From Clostridia bacterium (lineage in GTDB: Bacteria; Bacillota; Clostridia; TANB77; CAG-508), in NCBI GenBank assembly GCA_022790975.1, contig JAAVYF010000035.1, positions 1 to 59,104 on the forward strand: DNA of 59,104 nt, read 5' to 3'. Positions 38,658 to 51,619 of this stretch are shown here, in pieces. A program made the translations under genes and the position numbers. Below the pieces are notes generated by a model, which worked only from the letters and a program-made list of their open reading frames with translations, searched no databases and was not told where the DNA came from. Every line of letters starts with the position of its first letter. The stretch's first letter is position 1.

Positions 38658-40237
38658 ATATTTTTCTCCATATTTTCACTTTTTACTTCGTGATATTCTT
38701 TATCTGTATTAACATTCCAAATATTATCTCTTGATTTAATATTTCCTTTTATATTTTTTACTGCTTCAATAGCTGTAACCATTGAATGGTCCATATTATT
38801 ATATCTATGTTGACCATTTCTTCCTATACAATATAAATTATCATACATATTTAAATATTCTATAAGCTTGTCTATCTCTGAATATGTGTCGAAATATGCT
38901 GGATATGCTTTTTTTATCTTTTCTCTATGAGAATCTAAAACATCAGATTTTTCAATTATTCCCATTGATACTAGCTCATCTATAGCAAAATTTATAAAAT
39001 CCTTATCACTCATATTCCAATATTTATCACCTTCATCGCAAAAATATTCTAATCCTATCCATACTCTTTCTTCTGGATTTTCTACTAAATATGGAGACCA
39101 GTTATTAAAAATCTGTATTCTTCCAAGTTTTACATCTGGTTCTTGAACATAAATCCAACAGTCTGGAACTATGTTCCCTAATGTTTTTATTGGTGTTTTA
39201 TTTTTTAAATCAAGCTTTTTTAAATATAATCCTACTGTCATAAAATCTCTATATGGAAGGCCTGTCGCAATTTTTCTTATATTATCTGGAACTTTTGAAT
39301 CATCTTTTATCGACTCTACTAAATCTTTTAATGGCATTGAAGATATAAATATATCTCCTGATATAACATCAAACTTACCATCTACCATACATTCAACAGA
39401 TTTTATTTTGTTTTCTTCTAAATTTATTTTTTGAACCTCATAATTTTTTAATATTTTTCCACCTAGATTTTCAATTTCTTTTGCTAAAACCTCCCAAAGT
39501 TCTCCTGGACCATACTTTGGATACCAGAATTGCTCGATTAATGAGGTTTCTGTATTTTCCTTGTTTTTCTTTCCAAAAATTTTAGAAAACATGTCCTTAA
39601 TAACAGCTGTAATTGAAAGACCTTTAACTCTTTGAGCTCCCCAATCAGCAGCTATTTCTGATGGATGACGTCCCCAGAGTTTTTCTGTATATTTTTCAAA
39701 AAACATTCCATACAATTCTTTTCCAAAACGATTTATATAGAAATTTTCTAATGAAGTTTCTTCTTTTTTTACAAATATAGATTTTAAGTAACTAAATCCA
39801 GCTTTCATAGTTCTTAAAAACCCCATATTTTTAAATGTTTCCCACTTTAATGAAACTGGATAATCAAAAAACTTTTTCAAATAATAAATTCTTGAAACTC
39901 TATCTCTTACAAGCATAACATTATCTTCTGTTTCTGGATTAGGTCCTCCATTTTCTAAAGGTTTTTGCCTTTTTAATATTTTATCATCAAAAGATGGTTC
40001 CCCTTGAAGTGGCATTAAATCTTTCCAAAATTTCATAACAGATTCATCTTTAGAAAAAAATCTGTGTCCACCAATATCCATTCTATTTCCATTATATTTA
40101 ATTGTTTTAGAAATTCCACCAACTTCATTTTCTGCTTCTAAAATAATAACCTCATATTCTTCTTTATTATCTTTTAAAAGCTCATACCCAGCTGTTAATC
40201 CAGCAGGTCCAGCTCCTATTATTATAACTTTTTTCAT
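38654..40237 (-). CDS. FAD-dependent oxidoreductase (protoporphyrinogen oxidase/UDP-galactopyranose mutase-like)
   Basis: ATG 40237 ([20 protein letters not shown]) follows AAAGGAA. The 527 residues begin with a GxGxxG FAD fold, then [20 protein letters not shown], a family-typical [11 protein letters not shown] and a C-terminal FAD contact near [17 protein letters not shown]. Members of this group often accompany polysaccharide and glycosyltransferase genes. The upstream polytopic protein fits that context. The exact reaction is unknown. Confidence 0.8.
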   Translation of the reverse strand: MKKVIIIGAGPAGLTAGYELLKDNKEEYEVIILEAENEVGGISKTIKYNGNRMDIGGHRFFSKDESVMKFWKDLMPLQGEPSFDDKILKRQKPLENGGPNPETEDNVMLVRDRVSRIYYLKKFFDYPVSLKWETFKNMGFLRTMKAGFSYLKSIFVKKEETSLENFYINRFGKELYGMFFEKYTEKLWGRHPSEIAADWGAQRVKGLSITAVIKDMFSKIFGKKNKENTETSLIEQFWYPKYGPGELWEVLAKEIENLGGKILKNYEVQKINLEENKIKSVECMVDGKFDVISGDIFISSMPLKDLVESIKDDSKVPDNIRKIATGLPYRDFMTVGLYLKKLDLKNKTPIKTLGNIVPDCWIYVQEPDVKLGRIQIFNNWSPYLVENPEERVWIGLEYFCDEGDKYWNMSDKDFINFAIDELVSMGIIEKSDVLDSHREKIKKAYPAYFDTYSEIDKLIEYLNMYDNLYCIGRNGQHRYNNMDHSMVTAIEAVKNIKGNIKSRDNIWNVNTDKEYHEVKSENMEKNI

Positions 40238-40360
40238 TAAATCTTTAATTCCTTTCTTACTTTGCTTTAAAAACACATATAAGCCATACCTTAAGATTGT
40301 AAACTAATCAAGTTATTTTATAATATTAATTGTACAGTCATTTTATTTTCATAAAAAAAT

Positions 40361-42557
40361 TTATTTATAAAAACATACCCCATATTCTACTTTATAATAC
40401 ATATCTGGAGATTTAGCTTTCATACTGTTATTTACTCCAATATCACAAAAGCCCAAAAGTAAATTTATAACTAAAGTAAAACATGCAATTCCAGTAAAAA
40501 CTTTACTTAAAATTATTTTGCTTTCTTCTGATTTATATCTTTCATACATTTCCATAAATATCATAATTCCAGCAAGTACAAACATCCATGCAAAATCTAA
40601 GAAATATCTACCAGTACTTCCTGCTTGCATACTAACAAAACATACTAATAATAATCCGAATTAAAATTAAACTTATTACAAAACTCTTTAATTCCTTTTT
40701 ATTTGTATTTTTAATAAATTTAATAAATCCAAAGCAAAAAAATGCAATTGGTGCTATAAAAAATATTCCTCCAGGAATATCTTCAACATAGTAATATGAA
40801 AGAAGCTCTGGTATATTTCCATTACTAGAAATAAACGGAAATACAGCTTTAAAACATGGTAGATTAAACAAATTACATAATAAACCTGTTGGAATTGTAA
40901 CTAATCTTAAGCCTAAATGTTTCATATCATTAATTGTTAATTGATAATTTGAACCAAATTCAAATATACTTCCAAATCTTATATAATTATACCACATTAA
41001 AGCTACTCCAACTGTTATATAAGGAATTAAAACTACTAAAATAAATTTTACAATATTCTTTTTTTGCTTTAAATTTTGTTTAAAAATTCTCCACAGATAT
41101 GGAACTATTAAAAATGAAACAAATAATTCTGTTGGTCTACATGCAACAGCTAATGCTAAACATAACGTTCCTAAAAAAATTTTTATATATGAAATATTTT
41201 TTATATATTTTTCATTTTCATAGCATTCTTGTTCAAAAATATTCTTATGTTTATTTTTTATATCATCTTCTATTTTTACTTTAGAATTTTTTGAAACAAC
41301 AGTAACTTTCTTTTTACTTAATGTTTCTTTTGAAAATTTCTTACTATCAGCTGTTAAAATAAACAAAAATCCTAAAATAGCAAAGAAAAATCCTGCTACT
41401 GTGACTAATTCATAGAATCTTGGTGAAACATTTATCCAAATTAACATTGTTCCAAATAACATTATAATTTCGCTAAAAAACATAAATTTAAAAGGAACAT
41501 TTGGAAAATACTTTTTAAATAATTCTTTTACTAATATGCATAATGCAATAATACTAAATAGACTAAAAATTAATACTCCTGTTGCTGTTGCTAAAAGCTT
41601 TCCTGTAATTAAATTATATGGTAAAAACAAAATAAGTGCTGGTAAAATTCCAAAATATACATAGTAATTACCATTATATAAAGCAGCATCCCAAATATAA
41701 CCATTATCTCTTTCTATGTTATTATTTCTTTCTACTGTATCATATGGATTATTTAAATTTATTAACTCTTCTGCTGGTTCTTCTAAAAGATTTACTTGTT
41801 TATTACTAAGTGCTTTTATAAGACTATTATTATATAAATCTTCAACAGGCTCATTTGTATATGAACAATATGTATTAAAAAAGTATATAATTAAAATTGC
41901 AATATCTACAACTAACATTATTAATAAATTTTGATTTAAATTTTTATGATTATATGGGACTTTCCACAAATTATTTGTATGTAAAGAATATATAAAATAA
42001 CATACTATAATTAGTATAATTACTCTTACAAAATTAAATTCAAATGGAATATCTATATTTAATGCTACCTTAGAAATATTCACATCTTGATTATATACTT
42101 TTATATCTATAGCTTTAGCATTTCCAGATAAATAAATAGAAGAATATTTTGTTTTAGGAACAAAATCATTATAAGTTTTGCTTCCTAAAGCTCTTCCAAT
42201 AGTTGTATCATCACTATAAAATATTTCATAATCTACAACATCAATTTCTTCCATATTTTCAAGCTCTAAATAAATTGTTTTAACATCTAAATTTAAATCT
42301 GTAAGAGAAATTAGTATATACCCATCTGTAGACACACTTGCAATTTCATTCAAATTTTCTCGTTCATATTCTAAACTTGGAGCTTTTGAAAAATTCATTC
42401 TATATGAATTTATATTAAAAATAGTAAATTCTAAAAAAAGCACTATTAAGACTATAGAAAATATTGTAGATTTTTTATTATTTAGTTTTTCTTTTTTTCT
42501 TAAAATCTGAATTATAACTATTAAAACTATTAAAATTGCACTAATTGCAAACTTCAT
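40361..42557 (-). CDS. Polytopic membrane protein (GT-C-like), +1 shift at CGG
   Basis: From ATG 42557 the frame encodes one N-terminal helix and an outside domain, then about ten more helices. It includes NGYIWDAALYNGNYYVYFGI and LALAVACRPTELFVSFLIV. At codon 634 (CGG, 40658-40656) the zero frame ends nine codons later at 40632. Skipping C40658 continues the helix as LILIGLLLVCFVSMQAGSTG and runs RYFLDFAWMF to a stop at 40361, adding about 97 residues and three helices (731 total). The overall layout resembles GT-C-type glycosyltransferases, but no catalytic motif was verified. Confidence 0.75.
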
Positions 42558-42574
42558 AATTTTTTCCTTTCCTG

Positions 42575-43599
42575 TTACAATTTATATTGACCATTTACAG
42601 TATACTCTATCCCCAAATGATTATATGCAAGAGCAGTCACAGTTCTTCCTCTAGGAGTCCTTGCTAAAAATCCTATTTGCATTAAATATGGTTCATAAAC
42701 ATCTTCCAAAGTATCTACTTCTTCATTTATTGTTGCTGCTAATGTATCTAATCCTACTGGACCTCCATTATATTTATATATAATAGTTTCTAATATTCTT
42801 TTATCAATATTATCTAATCCTATTTCATCAATATCTAGTTTATTTAACGCAATTTTAGCAATTTCTAAATTTACATTTCCATCTCCGCATAACAACACCA
42901 TAATCTCTAACTCTTTTTAAAAGTCTATTTGCAATTCTTGGTGTACCACGAGAACGTTTTGCTATTTCTGAAGCTGCTTCTTCATCTATTTCTATTCCTA
43001 AAATTCTACTTGACCTTTTTACAATTGTTGTTAAGTCTTCTTCTGAATATAATTCTAATCTAGATACTATTCCAAATCTATCACGAAGTGGTGTAGATAA
43101 AGAACCTGCTCTAGTTGTAGCACCTATTAAAGTAAATTTTGGAAGGTCAATTCTTATAGATTTTGCTTCTGTACCTTTTCCTAAAACAATATCTAATGAA
43201 AAATCTTCTAAAGCTGGATATAAAATTTCTTCTACACTTTTATTTAATCTATGTATTTCATCTATAAAAAGCACATCATTTTCAGATAAAGATGTTAAAA
43301 TTGCAGCTAAATCACCAGCCTTTTCAATAGCTGGACCTGATGTAATTCTAATTTTAGAACCCATTTCATTTGCTATAATATTAGAAAGAGTTGTTTTACC
43401 AAGACCTGGAGGTCCATAAAACAAACAATGGTCTAAAGGCTCATCCATTTTTTTGGCCGCCTCAATACATACTCTCATATTTTCTTTTACTTTCGTTTGA
43501 CCTATATATTCATCTAAACCGCTGAGGTCTTAGGGAATTTTCTTGTATTTCCTCTTCATTATTTTGAACTTCAGGTTTCATTAAATTCTCGTCATCCAT
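42575..43599 (-). CDS. ruvB: Holliday junction helicase RuvB, two +1 shifts at CGG
   Basis: AAA+ motor of branch migration. ATG 43599 follows AAAGGG. The frame reaches SLRPQ, then CGG (codon 27, 43521-43519). Skipping C43521 gives [20 protein letters not shown], the standard RuvB N-terminus. Walker A ([10 protein letters not shown]), Walker B ([10 protein letters not shown]) and sensor 1 ([19 protein letters not shown]) follow. At 42887-42885 a second CGG occurs; skipping C42887 gives [20 protein letters not shown] and the winged-helix domain with [15 protein letters not shown]. The total is 340 residues, normal. Both shifts are needed for an intact protein. Confidence 0.92.
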
Positions 43600-43639
43600 A
43601 TTATTGCCCTTTCTAAATATAAAACTAAATTTTAAATAT

Positions 43640-43810
43640 AATTGCTCAAAACCATAATTATTAAATCGTAATTAATTAAACCATAATTAATTAAATCGTA
43701 ATTAATCAAATCATAATTAACTAAATCATAATTAACTAAATCATAATTGACTAAATTATAATTAATCGAACCATAATTAAATCATAATTATTAAAATATA
43801 ATTAATTTAA
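43640..43810. repeat. 15-bp tandem repeat upstream of ruvB
   Basis: About ten copies of a unit close to AAATCATAATTAACT (variants AAATCGTAATTAATT, AAACCATAATTAATT). It fills most of the space between ruvB and the 82-residue gene. AT-only drift, no coding frame. Confidence 0.8.
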
Positions 43811-43822
43811 ATTAATAAAAAC

Positions 43823-44071
43823 CTAATTTAAAGGACCTTTATATTCCATATTTTCCATAAAATCAAAAAGTTCTTTAACTCTTTTTAATGTAAGCATCGC
43901 ATTTTTTTGATGTGGGCTTTTTGGCTTTGATTCAATTAGTTCATTTTTATAACAATTTTTTGTCATTTTATAAATCAAATATCTAGAATCCATATATGTG
44001 TAATAAATTTGAAAACCATTATTTAAATCTTCCCAAAATCTTTCAAATGTATATCCATCTCTTATATCCAT
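43823..44071 (-). CDS. Small cytosolic protein, unknown function
   Basis: Encodes 82 residues rich in aromatic and charged residues (DGYTFERFWEDLNNGFQIYY) with no membrane segment or known motif. ATG 44071 follows AGGAGG. It lies between ruvB and ligA on the same strand. Not recognised. Confidence 0.55.
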   Translation of the reverse strand: MDIRDGYTFERFWEDLNNGFQIYYTYMDSRYLIYKMTKNCYKNELIESKPKSPHQKNAMLTLKRVKELFDFMENMEYKGPLN

Positions 44072-44116
44072 TTTTCCTCCTGTAAGTAATTATTATTATC
44101 TTTTTATTATACTATT

Positions 44117-46106
<1,990 letters not shown>

Positions 46107-46187
46107 TTGTTTTATCCTCTAAAAAAATTTTTATAAATTTAAAATAAAAATTGTTAATTTAAACTTTTCATGTATTAAAAAATATTA

Positions 46188-46835
46188 CTAATCTTTAAAT
46201 AAATCTTTTCCATTTTTTAAATAATCATATCCAGAAAAAATAGTAGCAATTACACATACTAACATAGTAATTGAAGCTATAGCATTTAATGCTATACATC
46301 CTCCTGTCACATATATTTTAAAACTACTTTCCATAGCTGTTACTTTATTTGTTGTAGCTCTAACAAAATCAAAGAAATTATATTTATCTAAAAATACTAA
46401 TATTATTGCAATCATTTGAGTTACTGTTTTTAGTTTTCCCCAAATAGAGGCTGCAATAACTTTTCCACCCTTTTCTACTGCAATTAATCTATATCCACTT
46501 ACTAAAAACTCTCTAAATAATACAATTATAGGAATCCAAGCTGGAATCTTTCCATATTCAACTAAAATAATCATTGCAGCTAATACTAAAATTTTATCTG
46601 CAATAGGATCTAAAAATTTTCCAAATGTAGTAATTTGATTTCTAGAACGAGCAATATATCCATCTAATTTATCAGTAATAGAAGCTACAATAAAAATTAT
46701 TTCCATAATCCAAAATGCAGATGTTATACCTAACAAACTTCCAGGAATTCCAACTAATCTATCTATAACTCCTATTATTAACATAATTGGTACTAAAATT
46801 ATTCTAAATATTGTTAACTTATTTGCTAAATTCAT
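46188..46835 (-). CDS. pgsA: CDP-diacylglycerol-glycerol-3-phosphate 3-phosphatidyltransferase
   Basis: Membrane enzyme making phosphatidylglycerol phosphate. The 215 residues contain the CDP-alcohol phosphotransferase motif DKLDGYIARSRNQITTFGKF followed by LDPIADK, and about five helices. Start ATG 46835 (MNLANKLTIFRIILVPI) overlaps the upstream UPF0182 gene by 17 bases, so they are coupled. Confidence 0.92.
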   Translation of the reverse strand: MNLANKLTIFRIILVPIMLIIGVIDRLVGIPGSLLGITSAFWIMEIIFIVASITDKLDGYIARSRNQITTFGKFLDPIADKILVLAAMIILVEYGKIPAWIPIIVLFREFLVSGYRLIAVEKGGKVIAASIWGKLKTVTQMIAIILVFLDKYNFFDFVRATTNKVTAMESSFKIYVTGGCIALNAIASITMLVCVIATIFSGYDYLKNGKDLFKD

Positions 46836-49593
46836 CTTTTATTTTTCCCCTTTCAATTAATTCTTGTTTTCTTAAAACTTCTAATTGCTCTAAAAGTGCT
46901 TCTAATGTTGATAAATCTTTTCCTATCATTTCTAAGTTTCCTGCATCTATTGACTCTTTAAAATTTCCATTTGCTTCAATTATTGAATCTATAACTTGTT
47001 CAATATCTTCCATATCTACATATTGAAGTTTTACAGAATTATTTTCTGACAATAAATTTACAATGGCACCTTCTAAATTATCTCCAATTGCGACTTTATT
47101 TCCAGAAGATACTATAACTTTCTTCAATACCTGAGTTTCAAGTTCATTTAATCTTACTTGATAAACTGGCTCTACATATAATATAGTATTTTTTATTGGA
47201 ACTATTATAATATCTTTTACCATTTTTACTCCTGAAACATCTAAGGTTTCTAAGGCACTTGAAATTGTTTCGTCTTCTTCTATTAAAGAATTTAATTGAG
47301 AAACTCCCATAATAGAACTTTCTGCTGAAAACTTATATAATGAAAGTTTATTTTTACCATTTTCGCAAGTTCCAACTAAATATGCATTTAAGCTTTCTTT
47401 TCCTTGCTTCGTATATGTTGTAACTAATCCAAGTTCTGCTTCATCCATTCCTAAAGTTTTAAGCATTGTATAATTTGATTTTATTTCATTTTCTCCATCT
47501 GTTGCTAAGTTCCAAATATCATCAGCTCTATATAAAGTATCTTCACTAATATCATGATATGTTGAAAGTACTTTGGCTTGAATATCAAATAAATATTGTG
47601 AATATTGCAAATTAATTCTTATACTTTCTGGAATTGATGCTTCTAAATCCATAAATAAATCTGGATATAAATTTCTATACATCATTATTATTGGGTCATC
47701 TCTATCTGTTATATAAAACTCTGTAACTCCAGAATAAGCATCTACTAAAACTTTAACAGAATTTTTAATATAATTTATTTTTTCTTTCATTCCATTTGCT
47801 CTTGTAATTGTTGTTATCTGTGAATATGGATAATTACAAGATGTTGTATATCCATCTATTACCCAAACTAAACGCCCTTCATCTGTTACAACTAAATACG
47901 GATTTTCATCATATTCAATATATGGAAGAAGTAATTTTACTCTTTCTAAAATATTTCTTGTTGTAATAATTTTAGAATTTTCATCTAAATATTTTGAAAT
48001 AATTAATTTATAATTACCAGTATCTAATCCTAATACTAATCTATCTAAAAAACCAAGATTTAAGCCACTATCTCCTTGATAATCATATTCTGCGTAAGTT
48101 GTAGAAGTTAATGGATAATCAAATTCTGAACCAAACTTTGAATTTACTATAATTTCACTATCAGTTTCTAAACCAAAATAAATTCTAGGTTCTTTAATTT
48201 TTACTAAATCTGAGCTATGTGCTTTAAAATCTGTTTGGAGCATTGTTACATAACCATTTTTATCAACTTTATTTGGGTCTGATACAACAACAGAATATCC
48301 ATGTGTATATTCAAATGTTTTATTATTATAAGACCTATTAGAATCATCTATAATTTCTCTTGCTGTTAATGAAACTAACGATGGAACTCCATTTTGACTA
48401 TACACTCCAAAATTACTTTTATTATAACTATAATAAGTATTATTATCTTGAGTATCTGTAACAGTTTTATTTATAACAGTAGAATCAAATATTGGTATAT
48501 TTTCTATAACATCTTCATTTTCTTTAGCTAACTCTGGTGTTATTGTATCATAATTTTCTATGATTCTATTGTTTATATCTATTCCATAAGCTTCTTTTGT
48601 AGAATTTATATTAAAACCTATATATTCTTTTTCTTTATCTAATTCACTTGAGCCAACATAAATCTCTTGAAAATAAATTAAAGCTCCAAACATAACAACT
48701 AAATAAAGTGGAATTATAGAAGCTGAAGCTATACATTTTTTGAATCTTGCACTACTTGCATTTCTAATAATATTTATCACAGAAATTAAAACTATAATAG
48801 CAAAAATTCTATATCCCCATAACTTAATAAATGTATCTGCTAATCCTGCACCTGTAAGAGATGTTGAATAGGCATCTTTAATATTAATCATATTGCCAGT
48901 TAAAATATCTTGAGCTGCAACAAATATGTATCCACTCATAAATATTGCAAAAACAATTGCCCAAAATTTTATTTGCGTTAAAAATGTGTTCTTTTTTAAT
49001 GTTTGCATATCAACACCTTTTTCAAAACACACATTAATTGCAATTACATAATATATAGCAGTATACCCTACTAATACTAAAGTAAGAATTACAAAATATA
49101 AAAGTATTGTTTTTATAAAAGGTAAAATAAACATATATAATCCAATATCATATCCAAATATTGGATCTACCTTTCCAAATGAAGCTGCATTTATACACAT
49201 AATGTATTTTGTATATAAAAATTTTAAAGAAAAGAAACCTGCAATTAATGCAAATATTAAACTTATACTTTTATTAGGAAGTTTTGGAATATTTCTACTT
49301 TCCTCTTCAAAGAAATGTTTCATTCCTTTTTTTATTATCTTGTTATTAATATAAAACAAAATATATACAAATAAAAAACTTATTATAAACATACCTGTTT
49401 TCATATAGAAATTTTTAAAAAATATACTAGTATAATTTTCTCCAATTTCTTTTACTTTTAAATATTCTGCTCTATTTGAAATAAAAGTTATAAAAAAAGT
49501 TATTGTTAGAACAAAAAACACAATAATTGCACGAATATTAATTTTTTTCTTTTTAATTTCTATTTCTTGTTTAGTATCTGCTTCTTCACTCAT
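46819..49593 (-). CDS. UPF0182 family membrane protein
   Basis: Large protein (924 residues) with about seven N-terminal helices, for example FFVLTITFFITFISN and IFIVILISVINII-like segments. A long extracytoplasmic domain follows with INSTKEAYGID, GLETDSEIIV, WVIDGYTTSCNYPYSQ and YDENPYLV. This matches the UPF0182/COG1615 family found in Actinobacteria, Cyanobacteria and Clostridia. No biochemical role is established. A charged coil closes the C-terminus. Confidence 0.88.
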   Translation of the reverse strand: MSEEADTKQEIEIKKKKINIRAIIVFFVLTITFFITFISNRAEYLKVKEIGENYTSIFFKNFYMKTGMFIISFLFVYILFYINNKIIKKGMKHFFEEESRNIPKLPNKSISLIFALIAGFFSLKFLYTKYIMCINAASFGKVDPIFGYDIGLYMFILPFIKTILLYFVILTLVLVGYTAIYYVIAINVCFEKGVDMQTLKKNTFLTQIKFWAIVFAIFMSGYIFVAAQDILTGNMINIKDAYSTSLTGAGLADTFIKLWGYRIFAIIVLISVINIIRNASSARFKKCIASASIIPLYLVVMFGALIYFQEIYVGSSELDKEKEYIGFNINSTKEAYGIDINNRIIENYDTITPELAKENEDVIENIPIFDSTVINKTVTDTQDNNTYYSYNKSNFGVYSQNGVPSLVSLTAREIIDDSNRSYNNKTFEYTHGYSVVVSDPNKVDKNGYVTMLQTDFKAHSSDLVKIKEPRIYFGLETDSEIIVNSKFGSEFDYPLTSTTYAEYDYQGDSGLNLGFLDRLVLGLDTGNYKLIISKYLDENSKIITTRNILERVKLLLPYIEYDENPYLVVTDEGRLVWVIDGYTTSCNYPYSQITTITRANGMKEKINYIKNSVKVLVDAYSGVTEFYITDRDDPIIMMYRNLYPDLFMDLEASIPESIRINLQYSQYLFDIQAKVLSTYHDISEDTLYRADDIWNLATDGENEIKSNYTMLKTLGMDEAELGLVTTYTKQGKESLNAYLVGTCENGKNKLSLYKFSAESSIMGVSQLNSLIEEDETISSALETLDVSGVKMVKDIIIVPIKNTILYVEPVYQVRLNELETQVLKKVIVSSGNKVAIGDNLEGAIVNLLSENNSVKLQYVDMEDIEQVIDSIIEANGNFKESIDAGNLEMIGKDLSTLEALLEQLEVLRKQELIERGKIKDEFSK

Positions 49594-49746
49594 TTTTCAC
49601 ATCCCTTTCTAAATATTATGTAAATTTTCTTATGTTCTTTTAAAATTCTAATTAGTATATTTATTAATAAAATAGGATTTCATTTATTTAATAATAAACA
49701 AAAATAGAATTTTAATATAATAAATAATTTATTATATTAATTTTAT

Positions 49747-50652
49747 TTATAAAATTGCATCTAAGAAATCTTTTGAATTAAAAATTTCCATATCATCAAT
49801 TTTTTCTCCAACTCCAATATACTTAACAGGTATTTTATTTTCATCTACAATACCAATAACAACTCCGCCTTTAGCAGTTCCATCTAATTTGGTTAAAACA
49901 ATGCCTGTTATATTTGTTGTTTCTTTAAATGCTTTTACTTGTAATATTGCATTTTGACCAGTTTCAGCATCTAAAACTAAAAGAACTTCTTTTGAAGCTT
50001 CTGGTAATTCTCTATCTATTACTTTATTAATTTTTGCAAGCTCATCCATTAATGGTTTTTTATTGTGTAATCTTCCAGCTGTATCTATAATTAAAACATC
50101 TGCATTTGAATTTTTGGCTTTTGTTATAGCATCAAATACAACAGATGCTGGATCACTTCCTTCTGGTTTTTTTACAATTTCACTTTTTGACCTTTCACAC
50201 CAAACTTCTAATTGTTCAACAGCTGCTGCTCTAAAAGTGTCTGCTGCTGCAACTATAACTTTTTTTCCAGACTTAACAAGATTATTAGCAATTTTTCCAA
50301 TAGATGTTGTTTTTCCAGCTCCATTTACTCCAACAAATAAAATAATAGATGGTGTTGTTTCCAAATGCAATTCTGGCTTTTCAACATCTAGTATTTCCTG
50401 CATTATTTCTTTTAATGCAGTTTTAACAGCATCTTCATCTTCAATTTTTTCTTTTTTTATTTTATCTCGAAGTTTACCTATTATTTTACAAGATGTTTCC
50501 ATACCAATATCAGACATAATCAAAACTTCTTCAAGTTCTTCTAAAAGCTCTTCATCAACTTTTCTAAAAACACTAAATACATTATTAATTTTTTCATTTA
50601 TTGAATTCTTAGTTTTTCCAAGACCATTTTTTAACTTTTCAAAAAATCCCAT
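49747..50652 (-). CDS. ftsY: Signal recognition particle receptor FtsY
   Basis: GTPase that docks SRP-ribosome complexes at the Sec translocon. The 301 residues form an NG domain with G1 FVGVNGAGKTTSIGKIA, AADTFRAAAVEQLEVW, G3 DTAGRLHNKKPLMDEL and G4 TKLDGTAKGG. The acidic A domain is very short, as in many Gram-positives. ATG 50652 follows GAGGAG. Upstream of UPF0182 on the same strand. Confidence 0.95.
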   Translation of the reverse strand: MGFFEKLKNGLGKTKNSINEKINNVFSVFRKVDEELLEELEEVLIMSDIGMETSCKIIGKLRDKIKKEKIEDEDAVKTALKEIMQEILDVEKPELHLETTPSIILFVGVNGAGKTTSIGKIANNLVKSGKKVIVAAADTFRAAAVEQLEVWCERSKSEIVKKPEGSDPASVVFDAITKAKNSNADVLIIDTAGRLHNKKPLMDELAKINKVIDRELPEASKEVLLVLDAETGQNAILQVKAFKETTNITGIVLTKLDGTAKGGVVIGIVDENKIPVKYIGVGEKIDDMEIFNSKDFLDAIL

Positions 50653-50751
50653 TCATATTTCTCCTCAATTTTAATCTATTTTAACACTATATATTTATAT
50701 CACTAAATTGCCCAAAAATCAATATATATTATATTTTTTACTTAACTAAAA

Positions 50752-50786
50752 AAGGCGGAGTGCTTCCTGCTTCCCCGCCTTTTTTC
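50752..50786 (-). terminator. GC-rich terminator of the 50794 gene
   Basis: GGCGGAG (50754-50760) faces CCCCGCC (50773-50779), followed on the minus strand by six T. The GC-rich stem matches the composition of the adjacent gene and not its surroundings. Confidence 0.8.
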
Positions 50787-50793
50787 TTCTCTA

Positions 50794-51312
50794 CTACAAG
50801 CCCTTTGGATACCACTCAGAAGTTTCATCCAAAAAATCATTTAAAAACTCAATGTTTTTGACTAGCTCTTTGCATACTGTATTTTGAACTTGAGGTTCTT
50901 TTGACAATATTTCAGCCACTTTCTGTGCAATACGCAATTTATCATACTTATCAGTAATCTCTTGCACTTCTAGCTTTGCATGTCCATCAATTTCTCCCCT
51001 CCAAAAAAATTCACATGGAGAATCTGGACTTCCTAGCTGAAACCACGCACCTTCCTTCTCAAGTTCTGGAAAAACATAAACAATCGGAAAGTCCTCCGAA
51101 TTGTTATACAGCTGGAGAAAGGCTAACCGACAAGAACTGTAAATACCTTTCAGATACTTAGGATTGCTAGAAGGATCTGCTAATTCTTCTATATATCCTG
51201 AAATTGCATCTGTTTCTTCTTGCCATTTCACAAAATACCCTTCAAAATCAGCCTTTCTTACACTCCATTTTCCGTTAAGCTCAAACTTTCCAGAAAACTT
51301 AAATACGTGCAT
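50794..51312 (-). CDS. Island-like orphan protein, unknown function
   Basis: ATG 51312 follows AAGGAGG. The 172 residues are soluble, tryptophan-rich in the first half (GKWSVRKADFEGYFVKWQEE) and helical at the end. No family recognised; small orphan proteins with this look are sometimes immunity proteins, but there is no toxin nearby. The gene is GC-richer than its neighbours and has a GC-rich terminator. Codon 62 (51129-51127) is an in-frame CGG in YSSCRLAFLQ; a +1 shift there would give GGT TAG, an immediate stop. The usual arginine reading therefore makes sense in the gene's source genome. Confidence 0.65.
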   Translation of the reverse strand: MHVFKFSGKFELNGKWSVRKADFEGYFVKWQEETDAISGYIEELADPSSNPKYLKGIYSSCRLAFLQLYNNSEDFPIVYVFPELEKEGAWFQLGSPDSPCEFFWRGEIDGHAKLEVQEITDKYDKLRIAQKVAEILSKEPQVQNTVCKELVKNIEFLNDFLDETSEWYPKGL

Positions 51313-51510
51313 AGTGAGAATTCCTCCTTATCATTGTTATAGAGTTGTATTTATTTTATTTGCACACTAGCAAAATCTTTTTAATTATACCATCATTTCT
51401 TATTGTATTCAATATTTATTTTTCAAATTTCGACATTTTTAGATTTACAACTTACATTTAATTATACAATATTTTTCTTCTCTCAAAAACTATTTGACTT
51501 TTCTTATTAT
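51313..51510. other. Intergenic region between island gene and tRNA
   Basis: About 200 AT-rich bases. Composition returns to the local norm from about 51345. No further feature seen. Confidence 0.4.
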
Positions 51511-51602
51511 TGGCGGAGAGTGTGGGATTTGAACCCACGGTAGAATTACTCCTACTCCAGTTTTCGAAACTGGTACCTTAAACCAAACTCAGACAACTCT
51601 CC
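51511..51602 (-). tRNA. tRNA-Ser (anticodon CGA)
   Basis: The minus strand folds as a 92-nt class II tRNA. The acceptor is GGAGAGT/ACTCTCC with encoded CCA, the D arm includes GTCTGAG, and the anticodon stem CCAGT/ACTGG holds loop TTCGAAA (anticodon CGA). A long variable arm and the T arm GTGGG-TTCAAAT-CCCAC follow. It reads UCG. The anticodon loop has the normal seven bases, so it is not itself a frameshifting tRNA. Confidence 0.95.
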
Positions 51603-51619
51603 AATTTTCTATTTGATAT

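Noticed and set aside
50063..50674. Long plus-strand frame opposite ftsY
   Set aside because: It is antisense to a conserved gene and serine/phenylalanine-rich as expected for a shadow frame.
51511..51602. tRNA-Ser as the quadruplet-decoding tRNA
   Set aside because: Its anticodon loop has seven bases (TTCGAAA) and reads UCG; nothing links it to CGG.
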